NCBI GenBank assembly: GCA_030529845.1
Contig: JAUMWB010000001.1
Coordinates: forward strand, 62,001-126,000
Reading direction: 5' to 3'
DNA from: Rothia sp. (in: high G+C Gram-positive bacteria)
GTDB taxonomy: Bacteria > Actinomycetota > Actinomycetes > Actinomycetales > Micrococcaceae
Length of the DNA: 64,000 bases
In this document: one piece after another, positions 62,585 through 64,000 of the stretch
How the letters are laid out: each line of letters opens with the position of its first letter
Numbering within the stretch: the stretch's first letter is position 1
Program-made: the position numbers and the translations under genes
Notes under the pieces: model-generated
What the model saw: the letters and a program-made list of their open reading frames with translations, nothing else
What the model was told of the DNA's origin: nothing
The model's database searches: none

Positions 62585-64000
62585 TTAGAGACCAACCTCA
62601 GCTTCAAAGGCTGCTTCTTCAAGACGCTGCTTGAGGAAGGCCAGGAAGCGGCCGGCGTCCGCACCGTCTACAACGCGGTGGTCGTAGGTCAGTGAGAAGT
62701 AAGCCAGTGAACGGATAGCGATAACATCGTTACCTTCGGCATCCTGGATAACAGCAGGACGCTTGTTGGTGGAACCGATGCCCAGGATCGCTACGTTGGG
62801 CTGGTTGATGATCGGGGTGAAGAAGACACCGCCGGTCTGACCGGTGGAGGAGATGGTGAAGGTGGAACCTGACAGTTCCTCGGGGCCGACCTGGCCGTCG
62901 CGGGCACGCTTGGCAACGTCGTTGATCTTCTTGGCGATACCTGCGATGTTGAGATCGCCGGCGTCCTTGACAACGGGAACCAGCAGGCCCTTGGGGGTGT
63001 CAACTGCCAGGCCGATGTTCTCGGAGCCGTGGTAGGTGATTTCCTTGAAGTCATCGCTCATGGATGAGTTGAACTGGGGGAACTGCTGCAGAGCTTCGGT
63101 GACTGCCTTGGTGAAGAAGGGCAGGAAGGTCAGCTTGGTACCCTCACGAGCCTCGAAACCGGCCTTAGCCTTGTTGCGCAGGGCAACCAGGCGAGTCAGG
63201 TCGATTTCCTGAACAGTGGTCAGCTGAGCTGAAACTGCCAGGGACTCAACCATGCGCTTAGCAACGGTCTGGCGGATGCGGGGAGCCTTTTCGGTGGTGC
63301 CACGCTTAGAAGAAGCAGCAGCCTTGGGGGCTTCCTTCTTGGCAGGAGCCGCAGTTGCGGGAGCTTCAGCAGCGGGTGCTGACGCTACGGGAGCAGCGCC
63401 CTTCTTGGCTTCAGCGGCGGCCAGGACGTCCTGCTTGCGGATACGACCGCCGACACCGGTGCCCTTGATGGTGGACAGGTCGATGCCTTCCTGCTTGGCC
63501 AGCTTGCGCACCAGGGGAGTGACGTAGGCTTCGCCGTTGTCGCCGGAGGGCAGTTCAACAGCGGGAGCTTCAGCAGCTTCGTCGGTTGAAGAAACAGCAG
63601 GTGCTTCCTCTTCCTTCTTTTCTTCAGCTGCGGGGGCTTCTTCCTTCTTCTCTTCTGCGGGGGCAGAAGCGGCTGCGGCGTCACCGATGATAGCCAGAAC
63701 CTGGCCTACCTCGGCGTCCTCATCTTCCTGAATGCGGATTTCGAGCAGGGTACCGGCTACGGGTGAGGGAACCTCGGTATCAACCTTGTCGGTGGAAACC
63801 TCAACGAGGGGCTCGTCAACAGCTACCTCTTCGCCAACTTCCTTGAGCCAGCGGGTGATGGTGCCTTCGGTGACGGATTCGCCAAGTGCAGGCAGGGTAA
63901 CCTCGGTGCCAGAAGCTGAACCTGAGGACGCGGGAGCGGCAGTGGGTGCCTCTTCCTTCTTTTCCTCAGCTGCGGGAGCTTCTTCCTTCTCTTCAGCCTT
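62585..64000 (-). CDS. sucB: Dihydrolipoamide acyltransferase, E2 of 2-oxoacid dehydrogenase complexes (5' end outside window)
   Basis: The frame is open to the window edge; 471 residues are visible. They contain one lipoyl domain (EVSTDKVDTEVPSP, lipoylated Lys), Ala/Glu/Pro/Lys-rich linkers, a peripheral subunit-binding domain (YVTPLVRKLAKQEGIDLSTI), and the acyltransferase core with catalytic DHRVVDG. Another linker precedes the lipoyl domain, so at least one more lipoyl domain probably lies outside. Actinobacterial SucB/DlaT (Rv2215) serves pyruvate and possibly 2-oxoglutarate dehydrogenase. Neighbouring lipA/lipB fit its cofactor need. Confidence 0.93.
   Translation of the reverse strand, partial: KAEEKEEAPAAEEKKEEAPTAAPASSGSASGTEVTLPALGESVTEGTITRWLKEVGEEVAVDEPLVEVSTDKVDTEVPSPVAGTLLEIRIQEDEDAEVGQVLAIIGDAAAASAPAEEKKEEAPAAEEKKEEEAPAVSSTDEAAEAPAVELPSGDNGEAYVTPLVRKLAKQEGIDLSTIKGTGVGGRIRKQDVLAAAEAKKGAAPVASAPAAEAPATAAPAKKEAPKAAASSKRGTTEKAPRIRQTVAKRMVESLAVSAQLTTVQEIDLTRLVALRNKAKAGFEAREGTKLTFLPFFTKAVTEALQQFPQFNSSMSDDFKEITYHGSENIGLAVDTPKGLLVPVVKDAGDLNIAGIAKKINDVAKRARDGQVGPEELSGSTFTISSTGQTGGVFFTPIINQPNVAILGIGSTNKRPAVIQDAEGNDVIAIRSLAYFSLTYDHRVVDGADAGRFLAFLKQRLEEAAFEAEVGL

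Noticed and set aside
1-64000. CRISPR array, tRNA or rRNA genes
   Set aside because: No regularly spaced repeat units and no cloverleaf or rRNA-like sequence were noticed; the repeats present are isolated palindromes.

Overview
The window is about 64 kb of chromosome from a moderately high-GC actinobacterium. Mycothione reductase, Wag31/DivIVA, SepF, polyphosphate glucokinase, a PknL-type kinase, GlnE and a GlnA1/GlnA2 pair all point to Actinobacteria. Gene content, a MurE without the meso-DAP motif, and an acetolactate decarboxylase fit Micrococcaceae, most likely Rothia or a close relative. The genus is inference; no rRNA or tRNA gene was seen to confirm it. Much of the gene order matches the Mycobacterium tuberculosis stretches Rv2187-Rv2145 and Rv2225-Rv2215.

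Layout. (1) 1-10.7 kb: the end of mycothione reductase, an acyl-CoA synthetase, a PlsC-type acyltransferase, class II DAHP synthase, PknL kinase divergent from its Rv2175c-like DNA-binding partner, a polyprenyl diphosphate synthase, DinB and a DUF3040 protein. (2) 10.7-32.1 kb: a complete division and cell-wall (dcw) cluster in one direction: mraZ-rsmH-ftsL-ftsI-murE-murF-mraY-murD-ftsW-murG-murC-ftsQ-ftsZ-pgeF-yggS-sepF-yggT-divIVA. Three 10-bp-spaced GTGG boxes precede mraZ. (3) 32.2-41.2 kb: lspA-rluD-dnaE, a divergent HxlR regulator/NAD(P)-binding pair, an MmcQ/YjbR protein, and hisD-nrdR. (4) 41.2-49.3 kb: ppgK and map, a small SPOR-like protein, panB, glnA2 and glnE. (5) 49.3-54.4 kb: an accessory region holding acetolactate decarboxylase, a strikingly AT-rich four-gene cassette with its own promoter, and a decayed second copy of the 3' end of glnE. 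(6) 54.5-64 kb: glnA1 with GlnR-like boxes, an RDD protein, two further membrane proteins, lipA-lipB, a membrane pseudokinase, a small membrane protein, and the dihydrolipoamide acyltransferase gene running off the window.

How the genes work together. Region 2 builds lipid II and the divisome. GlnE adenylylates glutamine synthetase, and GlnR probably controls glnA1. LipB and LipA make the lipoyl cofactor carried by the acyltransferase encoded nearby.

Most unusual content. The AT-rich cassette encodes an unknown 181-aa protein, a FAD/NAD(P)H oxidoreductase split at an in-phase A7 slippery heptamer, an unknown 142-aa protein and an MFS exporter. It looks like a small imported metabolite-modification and export unit. 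A family of palindromic repeats is present in three copies, each between convergent genes, two of them flanking this accessory region. Many genes also appear to be leaderless, with a TANNNT box 6-7 nt before the start codon.
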